DNA of 64,000 bases, taken from assembly GCF_013377085.1 (NCBI RefSeq), contig NZ_JACAAX010000005.1, positions 1 through 64,000 of the forward strand. The letters run 5' to 3'. A model generated the notes under the pieces. It did no database searches, was not told the DNA's origin, and saw only the letters and a list, made by a program, of their open reading frames with translations. Shown here one piece after another: positions 61,095 to 64,000 of this stretch; the first letter of the stretch is position 1, and every line of letters begins with the position of its first letter. The stretch is from Rhodoplanes sp. (GTDB lineage: Bacteria > Pseudomonadota > Alphaproteobacteria > Rhizobiales > Xanthobacteraceae). A program made the translations under genes and the position numbers.

Positions 61095-62092
61095 GTGTCC
61101 CGGCCCCAGTAGAAGGCGTCGTCCGGCAGCTTGCCGCCGAGGATGTCGGGCGACATCTCCATGAGGTCGCCGAAATAGCGCTCGAGATCGCCCCGCGCGT
61201 CGGCGGCCGAGACGACGTCGAGCCGAAAAAACGGGATCGACCGGGTAATGGTGGCGGCGCCGAGATCGAGCAGCGCGGCGCCGAGCCGGCCGGCATCGAC
61301 GGGGTTGTCGAGTACCCAGTGGGCACTGGCGACGCAGCCGTCGTGAATCGCCTGGACGACCTCGGGATAGGCCTGCACGAAATCCTCATGCACGCCGAGG
61401 CCTGCCTGGGCGATGCGCGGCGGCTGCCCGGTCAGGCGGCCATGCACCTCGGTCAGGTCGACGGCGCGGTAGACCGTCACGCCGGTCTGGGCGGCGCGCA
61501 TCTCGGCCGCCGACGCCGCCGGCTCGGCGAGCACGGCGATGTCGGCGCGGCCGGCGAGGAAGAGCTGCACGGCCTCGGTGGCGGAGCCGACGTAATAGAG
61601 CTTCACGTCCTTGTCGGGATCGAGGCCGAGCCGCCGCAGCACCAGGCGGAAGATCAGGTCGGGCGCGTCGTTGCGGAAGGCGAGCAGGACGGTGCGGCCG
61701 GCGATGTCCTCGATCCGCTGCACCATCGGGTCGCGGCTCATCAGGTAGAGGAGGCCCCAGGTGACGACGTTGATCTGGCGGATCGGGACGCCGCGGTTGC
61801 GCATGTTGGCGCACGAATAGGTCGGTGTGCCGAACACCTTCATGTCGCCCGAGATCACTCCGGTGCGCATCTGGTCGGGACTGCGCCAGACCGCGAGCCG
61901 CGCCGTCTCGGCGAATGGCGCGAGCGCGCCGGCGTCGATCAGCCGCGCCATCACGACCGAGGGCGTCGCCGGCATGCCGTGGATCACCAGGCTGGCGAGC
62001 CGCATCGCCGCGTTCGCGCTGCCACCGAGCACCGCGGCGGCGCCGAGCGCCGCGAGCCCCGCGACTGTGTCGCGCCGGTTCGGCCCGGTCAT
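61091..62092 (-). CDS. ABC substrate-binding protein 2 (NMT1-like paralogue)
   Basis: A 333-residue binding protein, first gene of the operon. The ATG at 62092 has an aggagg site; an ATG 20 codons earlier lacks one. Signal NRRDTVAGLAALGAAAVLGGSANA (Tat-like). Motifs parallel binding protein 1: LVIHGMPATPSVVMARLIDAGAL, LRRLGLDPDKDVKLYY, and FYWGRDT at the end. Having two distinct binding proteins for one permease/ATPase pair suggests two ligands or two affinities. The ligand is unknown; the permease group suggests a small anion or sulfonate-like compound. Confidence 0.85.
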   Translation of the reverse strand: MTGPNRRDTVAGLAALGAAAVLGGSANAAMRLASLVIHGMPATPSVVMARLIDAGALAPFAETARLAVWRSPDQMRTGVISGDMKVFGTPTYSCANMRNRGVPIRQINVVTWGLLYLMSRDPMVQRIEDIAGRTVLLAFRNDAPDLIFRLVLRRLGLDPDKDVKLYYVGSATEAVQLFLAGRADIAVLAEPAASAAEMRAAQTGVTVYRAVDLTEVHGRLTGQPPRIAQAGLGVHEDFVQAYPEVVQAIHDGCVASAHWVLDNPVDAGRLGAALLDLGAATITRSIPFFRLDVVSAADARGDLERYFGDLMEMSPDILGGKLPDDAFYWGRDT

Positions 62093-62500
62093 GCCGCGTC
62101 CTCCTGCTGGCGTGCCGATCCGGCGGCCCGCTTCGTCGCCGAGGTCCCGCATGACCCGGCCGGACGACCATACGCCCCGGGCGGCGTGGGGGCAGCCGAG
62201 GGGGGATGGGCTGGATAATCGCTCGACTGCGCCGACGATAGTCGAGAAAACACCGACACGGCTTGTAATTGGCCGAAGCTGGACATCGCAAGTCTTCTCC
62301 CGCGATGCACAGACGCGCCCGGCCGATCGACTTCGGCAATGACAGCATCTTTTTTCCGAGCTGGATCCCTTGTCGGCCCGTTACCGCTCGCCCGCTGGCC
62401 GGAGCCGCGAAGGCCCGCGGGGTTGACGTTGCGGTGCAGGCCGCGGAGTGCTGTATGTCGCCTCCCGTCGACGCCTCCCATGGCCCGCCCCCAGGAGCCT
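62093..62500. other. intergenic region, ABC operon / DMT transporter
   Basis: About 410 bases between divergent genes. Frames that extend upstream of both genes are open but lack ribosome sites and similarity. The region should contain both promoters; no clear operator or RNA structure is visible. Confidence 0.4.
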
Positions 62501-63364
62501 ATGCCCAAGCGATCCGTCCTTTCCGGCATCCTGTTCATGGTGGGGGCCACCGTGATGTTCTCGGTCGGCGGCGCGGTGTCCAAGTGGCAGCTCGTCACCT
62601 ATCCGATCGGCGAGATCCTGGCGGTGCGGGCCTTCGTGTCGCTGGTGACGGTCGCCATCATCATCCTGCCGCGCACCGGGCTCGCCGTGTTCCGCACCAA
62701 TCGGCTGCGCGACCACGGCACCCGCTCGCTCACCCAGGCGGCGGCCCAGACCTGCATCATGGTGGCGCTGAGCCTGCTGCCGTTCGCCAGCGTCATCGCC
62801 GTGAACTTCTCGGCGCCGCTGTTCGCCACGCTGTTCTCGGCCTTGTTCTTCCACGAGGCGGCCGGCCGCGCCCGCTGGGCCGCCCTGGTGGCGGGCTTCG
62901 CCGGCGTGCTGATCGTCACCCATCCGGGCGCCGACACGTTCCAGATCGGCTTCCTGTTCGCGATCGGCAATGCGGTGCTCTACGGCGTCGTCACGGCCGG
63001 CGTGCGCAGCATGACCAAGACCGAGTCGGCCGGCACCCTGACCATGTGGCAGATGGTCATGCTGACCGGCATCTTCACGGCGGCGCTGCCGTTCGGCTTC
63101 GTCGTGCCGACCGTCTGGGACGGCGTCCTGATGCTGTTCAACGGTGTGTCGAACGCGGTGGGCCAGTATTGGTGGACCCGCTCGCTGCATCTCGCGCCGG
63201 CCGGTGCGGTCGGGCCGTTCTACTACCTGTCGCTGGTGTGGGCGATGGCGATCGGCTTTCTGGTGTGGGGCGACGTGCCGACCGTCCATCTGGTGGTCGG
63301 CTCGGTCGTGGTGGTCACCTCGGGGTTGGCGCTGCTGTGGCACGAGTCGAGCCGGCGGTCGTGA
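62501..63364 (+). CDS. EamA/DMT-family transporter
   Basis: A 287-residue inner-membrane protein with ten predicted helices in two EamA repeats (for example GILFMVGATVMFSVGGAVSKW in the first, GFLFAIGNAVLYGVVTAGV in the second). Family members export metabolites such as amino acids, nucleosides or drugs, or import small amines. Start ATG 62501 has a ccaggag site; an ATG at 62480 would add seven residues. No substrate clue from neighbours. Riboflavin synthase starts 47 bases downstream and could be co-transcribed. Confidence 0.85.
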   Translation: MPKRSVLSGILFMVGATVMFSVGGAVSKWQLVTYPIGEILAVRAFVSLVTVAIIILPRTGLAVFRTNRLRDHGTRSLTQAAAQTCIMVALSLLPFASVIAVNFSAPLFATLFSALFFHEAAGRARWAALVAGFAGVLIVTHPGADTFQIGFLFAIGNAVLYGVVTAGVRSMTKTESAGTLTMWQMVMLTGIFTAALPFGFVVPTVWDGVLMLFNGVSNAVGQYWWTRSLHLAPAGAVGPFYYLSLVWAMAIGFLVWGDVPTVHLVVGSVVVVTSGLALLWHESSRRS

Positions 63365-63411
63365 CGGCTGTGTGCGTTGCAATCGCGGGCGTATCGGCCT
63401 AATCCAGGGCC

Positions 63412-64000
63412 ATGTTCACGGGCATCGTCACGGATATCGGAACCGTCGTCGCGGTCGCGCCGCGCGCCGACGACCTGCGCCGCCTCACCATCGCCTGCGG
63501 CTACGACCGCACCGGTATCGTCGATGGCGCCTCGATCGCCTGCAGCGGCACCTGCCTGACGGTGGTGGCCGCAGGGGTCGACAATGGCCGCACCTGGTTT
63601 GCGGTCGACGCCGCGGCCGAGACGCTGCGGCTCACCACGGTCGGGCGCTGGACGGTCGGCTCGCGGGTCAATCTCGAGCGCGCCCTGAAGATCGGCGACG
63701 AGCTCGGCGGGCACCTGGTTACCGGCCATGTCGACGGCCTCGCCGACCTGGTGTCGCGCGAGGATCTGGGCGAGATGGCCAGGATGACGTTCCGGGTGCC
63801 GACGACGCTGGCACGCTTCGTCGCCACCAAGGGGTCGGTGACGCTCGCCGGCGTGTCGCTCACCGTCAACGAGGTCGCGGGCGACACCTTCTCGGTGCTG
63901 CTGATTCCGCACACCCTGGAGGTGACGACGCTCGGCGAGCTCGCGGCAGGCGATCAGGCCAACCTCGAGGTCGACTTGATGGCGCGATACGCCGCACGCC
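63412..64000 (+). CDS. ribE: riboflavin synthase (alpha chain), 3' end off window
   Basis: The final enzyme of riboflavin biosynthesis, which dismutates two 6,7-dimethyl-8-ribityllumazine molecules. The window holds about 196 of the usual 200-210 residues. The first barrel starts with the invariant MFTGIVTDIGTV; the repeat of the fold contains SIACSGTCLTVV, ERALKIGDELGGHLVTGHVDG and, in the second half, SVTLAGVSLTVNEV and LIPHTLEVTTLG. Both lumazine-binding domains are complete or nearly so. In other species it is called ribC. Its position 47 bases after a DMT transporter is notable but may not be functional. Confidence 0.93.
   Translation, partial: MFTGIVTDIGTVVAVAPRADDLRRLTIACGYDRTGIVDGASIACSGTCLTVVAAGVDNGRTWFAVDAAAETLRLTTVGRWTVGSRVNLERALKIGDELGGHLVTGHVDGLADLVSREDLGEMARMTFRVPTTLARFVATKGSVTLAGVSLTVNEVAGDTFSVLLIPHTLEVTTLGELAAGDQANLEVDLMARYAAR

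Noticed and set aside
1-64000. CRISPR arrays, rRNA genes, riboswitches
   Set aside because: No regularly spaced repeats, no rRNA signatures and no FMN or other aptamer-like leader was recognised, including upstream of ribE.

Overview
The window is high-GC DNA from an alphaproteobacterium. The order rpiA / DUF2059 / glutathione reductase, a class II DAHP synthase, an HU-type protein and large numbers of ABC and Bug-type binding proteins point to Hyphomicrobiales (Bradyrhizobium/Rhodoplanes/Xanthobacteraceae-like). That placement is inference; there is no rRNA or marker gene that would settle it.

Left chromosomal arm (1-9251): a partial PEGA-like lipoprotein, gph, an rpiA-DUF2059-gor operon, a vapBC toxin-antitoxin pair with its operator, a small membrane protein, class II DAHP synthase, an outer-membrane barrel protein, an HU-type protein with a clear terminator, and a tRNA-Asp(GTC) gene with a good promoter.

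Integrated element (9281-32510, about 23.2 kb): the last 47 bases of tRNA-Asp plus 3 more recur as an exact 50-bp direct repeat at 32461-32510. Inside the left end lie a complete tyrosine recombinase, an excisionase-like gene and a small gene. Inside the right end lie a RepA-like ATPase and a Toprim primase-like gene, with a cluster of GTCGCA/TGCGAC hexamers beside them that looks like an origin. A 12-mer occurs twice near attL and once near attR and may be integrase arm sites. No relaxase, conjugation or virion genes are visible. The cargo is a serine recombinase and a cell-surface-signalling locus: an STN-domain protein, an ECF sigma factor, a FecR-like anti-sigma factor, and a giant (about 4458-residue) filamentous-haemagglutinin-type exoprotein that takes up more than half of the element. 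No outer-membrane TpsB transporter is encoded in the window. One internal stretch of the giant gene is strikingly AT-richer than the rest.

Right chromosomal arm (32845-64000): a MocR-type regulator next to a catabolic cluster (LVIVD propeller, cytosine-deaminase-like amidohydrolase, hydantoinase-like enzyme, convergent NMT1-type binding protein); three different secreted sulfatases in a row, divergent from a membrane-anchored octahaem cytochrome c with HEAT/TPR repeats; an IS3 remnant; a glycosyltransferase; a class 3 lipase; a membrane-fused metallophosphoesterase; a REP-like palindromic repeat; an AI-2E family transporter; a Bug-type binding protein with an amidohydrolase, divergent from a LysR regulator that carries two DNA-binding domains; a four-gene ABC importer operon with two paralogous binding proteins, all joined by ATGA overlaps; a DMT exporter; and the start of riboflavin synthase.

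The most interesting unit is the integrated element: satellite-like integration and replication modules carrying a self-regulated giant adhesin.
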